Notes under the pieces: generated by a model
The model's database searches: none
Seen by the model: the letters and a program-made list of their open reading frames with translations, nothing else
What the model was told of the DNA's origin: nothing
Source: Candidatus Nitrosopelagicus sp.
GTDB taxonomy: Archaea > Thermoproteota > Nitrososphaeria > Nitrososphaerales > Nitrosopumilaceae
DNA length: 52,240 bases
NCBI GenBank assembly: GCA_028343215.1
Contig: JAOLYB010000005.1
Span: forward strand, 1 to 52,240
Direction: 5' to 3'
Shown here: positions 1 to 9,443 of the stretch, in pieces
How the letters are laid out: every line of letters starts with the position of its first letter
How positions within the stretch are numbered: position 1 is the first letter of the stretch
Program-made: the position numbers and the translations under genes

Positions 1-35
1 CAAGTAATATCTATTAGAATTCAAGCAATTAATTA

Positions 36-1031
36 TTGAAATATACGACGATTTTCTTTGCAATACTGTTACTATCATTTACGCCTATGACCTTAGCAAA
101 CGCTGAAGTATTTCAGGAAAGATTAGAAGGAACTCTAGATGTCTATACTAATCAATTAGTATTTGCTCCAGGTGAACCAATATTTGTACATGGTCAAGGC
201 ATTCCAAAAGAACCTATCATAATTAGATTATTTACTCCTGATGATACAATCGCAGAATTTGAACAATTGATGACAGCTGAAGATGGATCTTTTCATCATT
301 TTTTAATGGAATGGGGTAAACCCACAACAAATCTCCCATATGGAACATACATTTTAGAGGTTATCTCTAATCAACAAGGTGGAATATCAAAAACAATTCA
401 AGTAAAATTTTCTTCAACATCTGAGTTTGTTCAAATTCCAATTGAAAGAAATGTTAGTACCATAGTCTTTACACCTGAAACGGCTGCTGTAAGTAGAGAC
501 TTTCGTGTATTTGTTCAAACATCAAGTGATGGTCTTTTAATTGGTGATAACCCAAATCAAATACTTGGCACATCTCATGTACATTTGCCAAATGGTCAAG
601 TTGAAAATTTAGAAGATGATTTGAAAACGTTACATCAAGGATTGTACTATGTAGATTACCTTCCTGCGTTAGAAGGGATATACGTTTTTCATATGGTGAC
701 TTTTGATGAAGGAAATATTTCTCATGGTTCTGGTGCAACTAATGTTATGGCCCAAGATATTAGTGGAATTTCTGCACAAATTTTAGAATTAAATCAAATT
801 TTAGATGAAACAAAAACTGAATTAGCAAATCTAAAGCAAGAAACCTCTACTTTTGGTTCATCATTATCTGATGCAAGTTCCAATTTAGATGAAAGTGTGG
901 TATTAATCTCTGATTCTGTTGGAAATATTGAAGAAGGCTCATCTCAACTCAATGCATTACTTTTCCCTGTAGTTGCATCCATAGCAATAATCCTCGCATT
1001 ACAAATTGTAATAATTGCTAGACGAAGATAA
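36..1031 (+). CDS. Exported Ig-like surface protein with C-terminal membrane anchor
   Basis: Predicted secreted protein of 331 aa, probably facing the cell exterior. The TTG start gives a good signal peptide (KYTT then a hydrophobic run ending LANAEV, residues 2-24). Residues about 30-125 look like an extracellular beta-sandwich or macroglobulin MG2-like domain (PGEPIFVHGQG, then LPYGTYILEV). A second beta-rich stretch follows to about 240, then a Gln/Glu/Ser-rich probable coiled coil (245-305). One C-terminal transmembrane helix ends in RRR, so the chain is anchored with a tiny cytoplasmic tail. It precedes another exported, C-anchored protein with a 30-nt gap. No enzyme motif is seen. The architecture is common in thaumarchaeal surface proteins; function is unknown. 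The promoter lies at or beyond the window edge. Confidence 0.75.
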   Translation: MKYTTIFFAILLLSFTPMTLANAEVFQERLEGTLDVYTNQLVFAPGEPIFVHGQGIPKEPIIIRLFTPDDTIAEFEQLMTAEDGSFHHFLMEWGKPTTNLPYGTYILEVISNQQGGISKTIQVKFSSTSEFVQIPIERNVSTIVFTPETAAVSRDFRVFVQTSSDGLLIGDNPNQILGTSHVHLPNGQVENLEDDLKTLHQGLYYVDYLPALEGIYVFHMVTFDEGNISHGSGATNVMAQDISGISAQILELNQILDETKTELANLKQETSTFGSSLSDASSNLDESVVLISDSVGNIEEGSSQLNALLFPVVASIAIILALQIVIIARRR

Positions 1032-1064
1032 GCTATAATTATTCATGACACATCTTTTTTGATC

Positions 1065-4000
1065 ATGATGAAATTAGTAGTTTTACTAGTTCTTTTGGTT
1101 TTAATACCTCCATTAATTTCTGAATCATTTTCTTATTTTGATGGAGATATGATTAGTCATAATTTTGAAAATAAAGATTATGATTTTAATAAATCAACAT
1201 CAGAAATAATCAAATTTCATGAATTTTCAAATGAACAGCAAGTAAAACGTTATTTGATATTTGGAAAGGGTTCTATATCTGAAATTAGTACTTTCATCCA
1301 AACACCATATTCTATATCCTCGCCAAATGGATTTTTCTCAATAATAACAATTCCTGAAAGTACTTTATCCATTTTCCAATCAAAAGGATTTCATATAATT
1401 GAAGACTTTCAATTAGATTTCCATTCAAAATATATCTCAAAAAATAATGTTAGTCAGCTATCTACGATTGGAAACATTGCAAATTCTGAACGTGTACATG
1501 ATCTTTACAATGTTACAGGCAATGATGTTACAATTGCTATAATTGACACTGGTGTTGATTTCTCAAATCCAGATATGCAACATGCGTTAGCACGTGACGA
1601 TGAAAATTTTCCTATTATGTTAGACCCTGATGGACAAGGTTTGATATTGACAAATGCCACTTTTGCAGCAAATGTTGATCAGTATGGAACAATCAAAAAC
1701 TTTACAAAATCTTCATTTTATAACACAACTTCTGATATTTACGTAAAATCTAGAGATGGTGGCGTATTTTTGAATATTGAACAAAATGGCGATGGGACTA
1801 GTTTGTTGGTGTATAATTCTATGTTTCCTATGTTTGGTTCTTCTCCAATCTTAAATGGAACATTAAATGACGATATGAAAATTGGAAAAAATAAACATGA
1901 TTACATCGAATCAAAAAGTGGCATTTATCATTTAGGTATAATGTATCAAGGTTCTCCTAGTCAACCGCAAGTTGTTCCTGTTTTAGTTGTTGATTCAAAA
2001 AAGTCTGGATATTATGATACAATTATTCCTGATATGTCCACATCTTGGCAGGACTTTACAAAAAATTCTACAAATAAAAAAATAGAATTTGATTTTGACT
2101 TCACTGATGATATTCATCATGTAATAGGTGATGGAAATGAATTTTTAATTTATGATTATAATGATGATGGTGAATTTGACTATAGTGCTGGAACACTTGG
2201 TGCTCAAGTTTTAGATATCTATGGTGTTATTGAAAATAAATCCGAATTTGATGAAACTTTTGGTGCAATAAATGGCACTTTACTCCCATCAATAAATCGA
2301 AATGGTGAATTTTTTGGAGTAATGACTGACGTTTCAGGTCATGGAACTGGGAGTGCAGGCACAATAATTTCAAAGGGTGTTAATGAATATGATATCTACA
2401 ATGATACAAAAAAATTCAACATTAGAGGCATTGCACCTGATGCAAAAATAATACCTGTCAAGGCATTATGGTTTGGAGATATACTTTATGCATGGCTTTG
2501 GTCTGCAGGATTTGATAATGATGATATAGAATGGAAGTTTTCTGGAAATACTCGTGCTGATATAATATCCAATAGTTGGGGTGTATCCACATTTCCAAAT
2601 TTTGAGTACGCACCTGGATTTGATTTATTATCTTTGGTAATGACTACTTTGAGTTTACCTAATTCATTTTCTGAAGATTATCCTGGTGTGTTAATGGTAT
2701 CTAGTGCTGGAAATTCTGGTCATGGTTATGGCACTATTGGATTACCAAATGCATCTCCTACTGGAATTAGTGTGGGTGCTACAACAAATAATATTTTTGT
2801 TGGATATGGCCCTTTCAAAGATGAACCTAGATTTGGAAATTCTACAAAACATTCTGATCATGTAGTTGATTTTTCAAGTAGAGGTCCAACATTAATTGGT
2901 GATCCAAAACCTGATTTGATGAGCATTGGAGCCTATAGCTTTACGCCTGCGTCTGTTACAAAACCATCACAAGATTATGATCAGGATCCATTTGGTATGT
3001 TTGGAGGAACAAGTATGTCCGCACCTATTGTATCTGGCACTGCTGCACTAGTTATACAAAGTTTAAATGAAAAATCACAAACATACGCTCCATCTGATGT
3101 CAAAAATATTTTAATGTCTACTGCAAATGATATGCAAAATGATGTATTCACTCAAGGCACAGGAATGGTAAATTCACTTGATGCAATTCGTTTAATCCAC
3201 GGTGAGGGTGGTGTTTTCAAAGTCTCAAATACTGAATCTTCAAAAAATCTTAATCATATTCTTGAATTACCATTAACAAATCTAAATTATACTGCAATTG
3301 GCATGTCATCTCCTAAAATCTCATTAGAAAATATTCCTCAAACTAGCTGGTTTGGTGGAAGATTAAGTCCTGGTGATGTTACATCTGCTTCATTCAAAAT
3401 TGAAAATCCAACAAACAGTACTCTTACTGTAAAGGTAATTCCTGAAAATCTAGAATTAATTGAAAAATTCATTTATGATGGCACAACCGAACCTCATTTG
3501 CATGATTCATATCATAATAAATCAAAGACGTATCGCCCAAATTACATTTCATTATCTAATCTTACTAACTCTGAAATGATACCGACAAATTCTTCTAAGA
3601 TTGTACCTGAAGATTCTTCGTTATTAGTGCTAAATGCTAATTTCTCCTTTGATCATTTCATGAATCAAACAAATCCAATTTATGCAGATGATCTAAAAAT
3701 CTCATCTTTGTATCTATATGATTGGAAAGACAAGGATGATGATTCTGAAATATCTAGTGATGAATTATCTCTAGTAAACAGAGGTGGTTCTTGGGGAACT
3801 GTACAAGAATTACGTGTTTCAAAACCAACAGAGCAGTTTGAAAATCAACCCGTCATTGGAGTGTATCCTGTTCCTGAAAGATATTCGTTCTGGGGTGGAT
3901 CAATTAAAGAAAACTCAACAGCATTTGATTACACACTATCTGCAAGTTATTTTAAAAAAAATACTTGGACTGATGTAACCTTAGACAATGAAATTATTTC

Positions 4001-5309
4001 AATTCCACCAAATCAAACAATGGATGTTAATGTAAATATTCAAACTCAAAAAGATCAAAAAACTGGTATCTATGATGGATTCATAAAATTTGAAGGTGAA
4101 CATCACACCGTAAATATTCCTGTTTCATATGTTATTGTAGAAAAAGTTCAGAAAGATATTCCATTTACTTTTATTGGAAAAAATGATGATGTGAATTTTA
4201 ATAATGAATATGTGAAAGGTGCTTTTGATATGACTAATCGTTACATGGCTGGAGATTGGAGACAATATTATCTTGATGTACAGGACAGTACGATAAACAA
4301 TGCATCTATAGAACTTTCATGGAAAAATGAAAATACAAATTTTTCTGCATTTGTATTAGATCCTCAAGGTAAAATTATTTCTACAAATATGCCAACAGGC
4401 GTATTTGGTCATTTTATGAATTGGGCATCATTAGATTGGCTTGGTAGTTCTCCATTTAGTCAAGGTGGTGGATTTTTTCCTGTAAAAAATAAAGATAACA
4501 CTTCAACTTTGATCTTTGCTCCAATTAATCAAACTGGTACACATTCATTACTAATTCATTCAACTTTATTTGAAGGAAAAAATATAACAGAACCAGTTAC
4601 ACTTGTTGCAAAATTTTCGACATTAACTTCTGATAATATTCCTCCAGAAATAATTCTTGAACTAGATGACTATCTAAAATCTAATTACATAATAATACCT
4701 GAAATTATCGAAGATAATCTTGCTAATGTAACTTACACATTGGATGGAAATTCAATTCAAGTAAATACCACTGGTCTTAATATTGATACTCTAGACGATG
4801 GTGAACATTCTCTTGTGATAAATGCAGTTGATAAATTTGGATTAACAAATTCAAAAATATTTGATTTTATTATTGATTCAAAATTACCAACTCTTGAATT
4901 ACAATCTAAAAATAATACTATAGTTTCAAACCGTTTGGATATTCAAGTATCTATTTCTGATCAAAATTTACCACAATCAAATTATCTTTCATTTCTTTTA
5001 CCTAACGGTGAACGTATAATTGATGAAAAGTCATACTCATTTGATGTTAGTGATTTCGAGGAAGGAAAATATTCAATTGATATATCCATACAGGATATGG
5101 CCAGAAATAACCTATTATCAAAAATAATGTTTGAAATTGATCATTCTGTTATCGATCCACCAAAAACTTCACTTTCAATCATTTCACCTGAAACCGTCGA
5201 AACTGATCAAAATTATCTACTAATAATTATTATTTCAATAATTGCCATTGCGATCGTTTCTGTTTTAGTTATTTTAAAACAAAAATCAAAAACTCCTCAA
5301 AAAAATTGA
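1065..5309 (+). CDS. Pyrolysin-like subtilase (S8), membrane-anchored exoprotease
   Basis: Large extracellular serine protease of about 1414 aa. A signal peptide (residues 1-22) is followed by a propeptide-like region, then the triad: Asp in IIDTGVD (about 161), His in SGHGTGSAG (about 426), Ser in GGTSMSAP (about 650), plus the oxyanion Asn in SNSWG. The Asp-His gap is about 265 residues, against about 32 in subtilisin; long insertions here are known from pyrolysin and tripeptidyl peptidase II. After the catalytic domain come several beta-rich Ig/fibronectin-like segments and a C-terminal transmembrane helix (about 1385-1405) with a Lys-rich tail. An in-frame TTG lies 6 nt upstream, but ATG at 1065 or 1068 gives the cleaner signal peptide. 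Likely role is surface protein turnover or peptide scavenging (inference). Confidence 0.88.
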   Translation: MMKLVVLLVLLVLIPPLISESFSYFDGDMISHNFENKDYDFNKSTSEIIKFHEFSNEQQVKRYLIFGKGSISEISTFIQTPYSISSPNGFFSIITIPESTLSIFQSKGFHIIEDFQLDFHSKYISKNNVSQLSTIGNIANSERVHDLYNVTGNDVTIAIIDTGVDFSNPDMQHALARDDENFPIMLDPDGQGLILTNATFAANVDQYGTIKNFTKSSFYNTTSDIYVKSRDGGVFLNIEQNGDGTSLLVYNSMFPMFGSSPILNGTLNDDMKIGKNKHDYIESKSGIYHLGIMYQGSPSQPQVVPVLVVDSKKSGYYDTIIPDMSTSWQDFTKNSTNKKIEFDFDFTDDIHHVIGDGNEFLIYDYNDDGEFDYSAGTLGAQVLDIYGVIENKSEFDETFGAINGTLLPSINRNGEFFGVMTDVSGHGTGSAGTIISKGVNEYDIYNDTKKFNIRGIAPDAKIIPVKALWFGDILYAWLWSAGFDNDDIEWKFSGNTRADIISNSWGVSTFPNFEYAPGFDLLSLVMTTLSLPNSFSEDYPGVLMVSSAGNSGHGYGTIGLPNASPTGISVGATTNNIFVGYGPFKDEPRFGNSTKHSDHVVDFSSRGPTLIGDPKPDLMSIGAYSFTPASVTKPSQDYDQDPFGMFGGTSMSAPIVSGTAALVIQSLNEKSQTYAPSDVKNILMSTANDMQNDVFTQGTGMVNSLDAIRLIHGEGGVFKVSNTESSKNLNHILELPLTNLNYTAIGMSSPKISLENIPQTSWFGGRLSPGDVTSASFKIENPTNSTLTVKVIPENLELIEKFIYDGTTEPHLHDSYHNKSKTYRPNYISLSNLTNSEMIPTNSSKIVPEDSSLLVLNANFSFDHFMNQTNPIYADDLKISSLYLYDWKDKDDDSEISSDELSLVNRGGSWGTVQELRVSKPTEQFENQPVIGVYPVPERYSFWGGSIKENSTAFDYTLSASYFKKNTWTDVTLDNEIISIPPNQTMDVNVNIQTQKDQKTGIYDGFIKFEGEHHTVNIPVSYVIVEKVQKDIPFTFIGKNDDVNFNNEYVKGAFDMTNRYMAGDWRQYYLDVQDSTINNASIELSWKNENTNFSAFVLDPQGKIISTNMPTGVFGHFMNWASLDWLGSSPFSQGGGFFPVKNKDNTSTLIFAPINQTGTHSLLIHSTLFEGKNITEPVTLVAKFSTLTSDNIPPEIILELDDYLKSNYIIIPEIIEDNLANVTYTLDGNSIQVNTTGLNIDTLDDGEHSLVINAVDKFGLTNSKIFDFIIDSKLPTLELQSKNNTIVSNRLDIQVSISDQNLPQSNYLSFLLPNGERIIDEKSYSFDVSDFEEGKYSIDISIQDMARNNLLSKIMFEIDHSVIDPPKTSLSIISPETVETDQNYLLIIIISIIAIAIVSVLVILKQKSKTPQKN

Positions 5310-5315
5310 AATAAG

Positions 5316-5325
5316 GTTTATAACC
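5316..5325 (+). promoter_or_regulatory. TATA box for the complex III genes
   Basis: The AT-rich element gtttataacc lies about 27-30 nt upstream of the TTG start at 5350, the archaeal TATA spacing expected for a near-leaderless transcript. No Shine-Dalgarno is visible before that start. Confidence 0.55.
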
Positions 5326-5349
5326 AATCCGTCAAGATTTGAACTTAAG

Positions 5350-5952
5350 TTGTCGGCAACATCTGAAAAAAAAGCTCTCTCTAGACGTGATTTTCTAAAA
5401 TTAATGGGTGCTACTGGTACTGGTCTTGCTTTTGCACCATTTGTGCCATGGGGAACTTTTCTACCAAATCCATCATCTGCTTCCGCTGAAAAAGTACCTG
5501 TTATTTTACCTGATGGTTCTCAAGCAAACACTTTCACTTTTCCTATTAATCATGCAGAAGTTATCACTTATCCAAAAACAGGTGATGCTGTACTTGACGA
5601 AGAAGCATTTCGTAAATGGCAATTCATCAGATTACCAGAAAAATTTGGAGGAGACAAAAATGATGTTTCTTCATTTAGAGCTTATAGTATGATTTGTCTA
5701 CATCTGTGGTGTGTATGGAAATACTGGCCACAAGAAGGACGTATGCGTGGTGAGTGTCCATGTCATGGAAGCATGTATGATCCAGTTACTGGTACTGCAT
5801 TTGCAGGACCTGCATCATTACAAGCACCACCATCTGACACATTGCCAGAATTAAATTTTGAAGCAGACGCTGAAGGTAATCTATTTGTCACACCACCCAC
5901 ATGGGGACCAAACAAAAATGGAGTAGTAGGATATGGCCGTTTCGCTAAATAG
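5350..5952 (+). CDS. Rieske iron-sulfur protein of complex III
   Basis: Rieske [2Fe-2S] subunit of the bc-type quinol oxidase complex, passing electrons from quinol to the copper carrier encoded two genes downstream. An N-terminal Tat-type signal/anchor is clear (SRRDFLK at 11-17, then a hydrophobic stretch to about 31). Cluster ligands are Cys116/His118 (C-L-H-L-W-C) and Cys136/His139 (CPCHGS); the disulfide cysteines 121 and 138 are also present. Start is TTG at 5350, set by the Tat peptide and the TATA box upstream. The 3' end overlaps the cytochrome b start by 20 nt in another frame, implying translational coupling. Confidence 0.95.
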   Translation: MSATSEKKALSRRDFLKLMGATGTGLAFAPFVPWGTFLPNPSSASAEKVPVILPDGSQANTFTFPINHAEVITYPKTGDAVLDEEAFRKWQFIRLPEKFGGDKNDVSSFRAYSMICLHLWCVWKYWPQEGRMRGECPCHGSMYDPVTGTAFAGPASLQAPPSDTLPELNFEADAEGNLFVTPPTWGPNKNGVVGYGRFAK

Positions 5953-7567
5953 ACGCAACGGCACTCTTGCCTTTATCTATTGGATATGGGATGGGCTTGA
6001 TAGAACCATCTTTACTGCAATAAAGTTTTCATTCCCTGCAAGATTTGTAAGTCCATTTGGATTCTTAGGAATGCTTACGTTCATCACTTTCATAATTCTT
6101 GGTGTATCTGGTGCGTTGTTGATGTTCTATTATGAACCGATTCTTGATAGAGCGTGGGACAGTGTAGAGTTTATCAACAATGAAGTTCCATTTGGATTCC
6201 ACATACGTAACATACACTATCACGGTTCAAATGCTATGGTAATGCTTGCGTTACTTCACATGTATTACCAATACTTTAGTGGACGTTACAAAATTAGAAA
6301 TGAAATTTTATGGGTTACAGGTGTTATACTAGGAACTGTAACAATTCTTGAAGCATTCACAGGTTACGATATTATATTTAGTGAACGTGCAGAATTAGCA
6401 ATCAGTATTGCGGCGTCGCTGACAAATTCAATACCCGTAGCTGGGCCGACGATTCGAGATGCAGCGTTTGGAAGTGGATTCCATGACTTTGTTCTGCGGT
6501 TCTACACGCAACATGTATTCGTATTACCAATAGTTATGCTTGGTTTAATGGCAGTTCACTTCCCAAGATTCTTAGTATTTGATGTTCCTATGGTTATGGC
6601 AATCGGAGGTGCAATCTTAATCACCGGTGGTGTATTCCCTGTTGACTTGGGATTCAAGTTCCAACCTACTGTGCCGCCAGGTATCACAGTCCCCGAATGG
6701 TATCTCACCGGACTTTACGCGTTCCTGCGGACGCAATATGATAAATTTGTCACCGGTGTATTGTGGCCTGGACTTTTCATAGCGGCTATTGCGCTTGTCC
6801 CATTCCTTGATAGATATAAAAAATTCTCATGGAAAGATAGACCTTGGGTTACAGCATTTGGTATAGTCGGACTTGCTCAAATATTGGTTACAACATACTG
6901 GGGATTTTATATCCCAATTGACTCTACACTTCCATTAGTAGAGAGACTCGTAATTGATCCTATCAATCTCTATGTGGTAATGATACTGCTAATTCCATTA
7001 GGAATTGGATTTAGCTATATGATGATTCATTTGGCTAAAGAGGCTGAAAGAAAGGCAAAACTAGCAAAAGACAAGGGACCAAAGAAGGTAGCACATATTG
7101 AATTCTCTGAAAAATGGATTAACTGGATAATTGTTGCATTAATTGCATTCCAAGTGTTCTTAAACTTGGCAGCATACAATGCCGCACTTAGTGGAATGAA
7201 TAACATGTCGCTATTCTTTGCGGGATTGATATTGGTAGTATTTGCTGGAATGTTCCATGTCTATAGATATGCTATGGGTCAGGCAAAAACCGCTCCACCT
7301 CCACCAAGTGCAAAAATTAGGGCAACTAAATCCATGATTGGAACTCACAAAGAATTACCTGATGGTGATGAATCTTCATCTAGCGGTAGTGCCGCAAACG
7401 TTGAGGCAAAGGATGAGTTAATTGGAAAAATTGAAGAAAAAATTAAAACCACTGAAAACCCCGAGGGCACTCTTGCACCTGAGACTCCTGAGATAAAGGC
7501 AAACAATGCTGACTTGGATTTAAAAAGAGACACAGATATTGGCATGTCAGATCTCAAGAAACCATAA
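5933..7567 (+). CDS. Cytochrome b of complex III with acidic C-terminal tail
   Basis: Di-heme membrane subunit carrying both quinone sites, 544 aa with N- and C-terminal domains in one chain. Heme ligand pairs are His95/His109 (13 residues between) and His194/His209 (14 between); 14 is the b6f-type spacing, whereas bc1 usually has 13. The Qo-site PEWY motif is at 254-257. After the canonical core there is a Lys-rich loop (about 365-385), two further transmembrane helices (about 393-445) and a hydrophilic Ser/Glu-rich tail of about 85 residues. ATG at 5933 lies inside the Rieske gene. The tail is longer than in typical cytochromes b and its role is unknown. Confidence 0.95.
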   Translation: MAVSLNRRNGTLAFIYWIWDGLDRTIFTAIKFSFPARFVSPFGFLGMLTFITFIILGVSGALLMFYYEPILDRAWDSVEFINNEVPFGFHIRNIHYHGSNAMVMLALLHMYYQYFSGRYKIRNEILWVTGVILGTVTILEAFTGYDIIFSERAELAISIAASLTNSIPVAGPTIRDAAFGSGFHDFVLRFYTQHVFVLPIVMLGLMAVHFPRFLVFDVPMVMAIGGAILITGGVFPVDLGFKFQPTVPPGITVPEWYLTGLYAFLRTQYDKFVTGVLWPGLFIAAIALVPFLDRYKKFSWKDRPWVTAFGIVGLAQILVTTYWGFYIPIDSTLPLVERLVIDPINLYVVMILLIPLGIGFSYMMIHLAKEAERKAKLAKDKGPKKVAHIEFSEKWINWIIVALIAFQVFLNLAAYNAALSGMNNMSLFFAGLILVVFAGMFHVYRYAMGQAKTAPPPPSAKIRATKSMIGTHKELPDGDESSSSGSAANVEAKDELIGKIEEKIKTTENPEGTLAPETPEIKANNADLDLKRDTDIGMSDLKKP

Positions 7568-7578
7568 AAACTGACTAA

Positions 7579-7588
7579 GCTTTATAAG
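7579..7588 (+). promoter_or_regulatory. TATA box of the blue-copper protein gene
   Basis: The element gctttataag is centred about 28 nt before the TTG start at 7612, so the copper protein probably has its own promoter in addition to read-through from cytochrome b. Confidence 0.5.
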
Positions 7589-7611
7589 ACTTCTAGAAAT
7601 CAAGCTAGCTA

Positions 7612-8109
7612 TTGAGCGCAACAGAAACTAAATCTAGTCATGCTTACGGAATAGGAATTTTAGTAATGATTGTTGCAATGAGTGTAACCATTAGTTGGTA
7701 TAGCATGTATTGGTTACCTGAAGAAAATCAGAAAGTTTTCGTAGATGAACACATTCTAAATCCTGACGGTGAAACAGTTGTAAATATTATCATGGGTTCA
7801 GCAACTCCTGAGCAAAAAGACAACTACATGCCGAAAACAATTCAAGTTCAGCTTACAATTGATAATAAAGTGAGGTGGGTAAATCAAGATGAAATTCCTC
7901 ATACTGTTACTCCTGATAGTTACGACCTTGATGAGATTACTGATCCTTATAGTGGTGAGTTTGGTTCAATTGGTGTTTTAATGCCTGGTGACGAATACGA
8001 ATTTTTATTCACAAAAGCTCCTCCAAATGGAGCTAAAGTAATCACATACCATTGTCACCCACATCCTTGGATGACAGGTACTATTGAAATCACAAAGTCA
8101 AGATTCTAG
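7612..8109 (+). CDS. Membrane-anchored plastocyanin/amicyanin-like copper protein
   Basis: Type I blue-copper electron carrier, 165 aa, probably the electron acceptor of the adjacent complex III (inference from position and from the copper-based respiration known in ammonia-oxidising archaea). One N-terminal helix (about 11-33) anchors it with the cupredoxin domain outside. Copper ligands: His97 in IPHTV, and Cys148, His151 and Met154 in the stretch HCHPHPWM. The C-x2-H-x2-M spacing matches amicyanin rather than plant plastocyanin (C-x2-H-x4-M). Start is TTG with a TATA box at the right distance. The stop codon overlaps the convergent gene by 4 nt. Confidence 0.93.
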   Translation: MSATETKSSHAYGIGILVMIVAMSVTISWYSMYWLPEENQKVFVDEHILNPDGETVVNIIMGSATPEQKDNYMPKTIQVQLTIDNKVRWVNQDEIPHTVTPDSYDLDEITDPYSGEFGSIGVLMPGDEYEFLFTKAPPNGAKVITYHCHPHPWMTGTIEITKSRF

Positions 8110-8456
8110 GCAGAATAGTTAGCAAACAGTTGAGCATTTTCTACTTCTTTATGTTGTTGAATTATTGATGCACGAAATTTAACATCATGTTGCTCAGTTG
8201 GTTCAAACTCAATTGTAGCAATAAAATCTACTTTGTTATCTGGAATTACATTTTTGTTAACAAATAATCTTGAAACATTTTGTGAAATCTTTTTTCCATT
8301 ATACTCTCTCCATACAACTAATTCATTTGAACCAAGAATCTGTGTGTTTATGACAACCCCGTCATATAGTCCTGAATAATTTACTGTAATATGCCCAATA
8401 ATCTCTTGATGTGGTTTGATTTCCATATTGTCTAATTTTATTTCAATTTCTTTCAA
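8106..8456 (-). CDS. Conserved hypothetical beta-rich protein
   Basis: 116-aa soluble protein with no signal peptide or membrane helix. Alternating hydrophobic residues (IGHITVNYSG, DGVVINTQIL, VDFIATIEFEP) suggest one beta-sandwich domain, perhaps arrestin- or Ig-like, but no specific family is recognised. It lies 39 nt downstream of tRNA-Arg on the same strand and may share its transcript. Its 3' end overlaps the copper-protein gene tail to tail. Confidence 0.6.
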   Translation of the reverse strand: MKEIEIKLDNMEIKPHQEIIGHITVNYSGLYDGVVINTQILGSNELVVWREYNGKKISQNVSRLFVNKNVIPDNKVDFIATIEFEPTEQHDVKFRASIIQQHKEVENAQLFANYSA

Positions 8457-8495
8457 TGATTGTCTGACAATTTATTGAAAATAAAAACTTTAGAG

Positions 8496-8570
8496 CGCGC
8501 GGGGAGGGCTTCGATCCCTCGACCATCGGATTAGAAGTCCGACACTCTATCCATGCTGAGCTACCCGCAC
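8496..8570 (-). tRNA. tRNA-Arg (anticodon TCT)
   Basis: Minus-strand cloverleaf: acceptor GTGCGGG pairs with CCCGCGC, the anticodon loop reads CTTCTAA with a 5-bp stem, and the T arm is GAGGG / CCCTC. About 75 nt, discriminator G, no encoded CCA and no intron. It sits between the OGG-type glycosylase and a small hypothetical on the same strand. Confidence 0.93.
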
Positions 8571-8602
8571 AAAAACTTGCCGACAGATTGCAATATTAAT
8601 CG

Positions 8603-9442
8603 TTATCCTAACCATTTCTTCTCAAAATTCTCTCTTTCATTTTTGAACAAAAATTGTTGTGCATATCCTGCATATTTTCCAAAATGCTCAACTATCTTAT
8701 CATGTAGATTATCATACGTTTTATCTGTAATTGTTTTGGTTGTAACTTGAAATTCTTTTGAATAGTATTTTTGTAATATACGTAATACCCATCTATCTAA
8801 CGGAACGGCTTCTAATTTGTCAAGTGAAAACAACAATATACAATCTGCGACCTTTTTACCTATCCCAAAAACTTGACAGAGTTCATTTCTTGCTTCTAAA
8901 TAATCTAATTTTTTAAGAGATGAAAAATCTACCATTCCTTCATTAACTGCAACTGCTGCTTTTTTGACATACTTCGTTCTATATCCTAATCCACATTTTG
9001 CAATATTTGCAATTGATGCATTAGCCAGTTTTTCTGGTTTAGGAAACAGAAAAAACTCCTTACCGTGTAGTATCTTTTTTTCACCAAATTTTTGAGATAA
9101 TTTTTGAAGCCTAGTTTGAATATTTGGGATATTTGAATTTGATGAGACAATAAATGAAATATAACATTGAAATGGGTCTTGTCTCAAAATCCGCATTCCT
9201 GGAAAATTACCTATTGCTTTTTTTGCCACATTATCTTTTGATAATTGTTTTTTAATTTTCTGAAAATCATCATCAAATCTAAAAAATTTTTGAATATCTT
9301 TAGATTTCCCATTTAATTTGTCACCTAAAATTAGTATTTTTTCTCCGTTAATCCCATACCATTTTGAATTAAATTTTTTCCATAGGAAAACTTGACCGCT
9401 ATTTATGGTGTCATCGATATTTACTTCAAAATTATCTTTCAA
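8603..9442 (-). CDS. ogg: 8-oxoguanine DNA glycosylase, OGG1 family
   Basis: Base-excision repair enzyme with AP-lyase activity that removes 8-oxoguanine, 279 aa. The N-terminal OGG domain (INSGQVFLWKK, about 13-23) is followed by the helix-hairpin-helix-GPD core. Catalytic Lys197 in GIGKKVADC matches Lys249 of human OGG1, and Asp216 in AVPLDRW matches Asp268. CGLGYRTKY (150-158) is a typical OGG1-family segment. The gene starts one base after the stop of the beta-CASP gene, so the two form an operon, followed downstream by tRNA-Arg. Confidence 0.93.
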   Translation of the reverse strand: MKDNFEVNIDDTINSGQVFLWKKFNSKWYGINGEKILILGDKLNGKSKDIQKFFRFDDDFQKIKKQLSKDNVAKKAIGNFPGMRILRQDPFQCYISFIVSSNSNIPNIQTRLQKLSQKFGEKKILHGKEFFLFPKPEKLANASIANIAKCGLGYRTKYVKKAAVAVNEGMVDFSSLKKLDYLEARNELCQVFGIGKKVADCILLFSLDKLEAVPLDRWVLRILQKYYSKEFQVTTKTITDKTYDNLHDKIVEHFGKYAGYAQQFLFKNERENFEKKWLG

Positions 9443-9443
9443 T

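Noticed and set aside
3784-3978. 64-codon open frame inside the subtilase gene on the same strand
   Set aside because: Out-of-frame reading of a well supported coding region; no motif.
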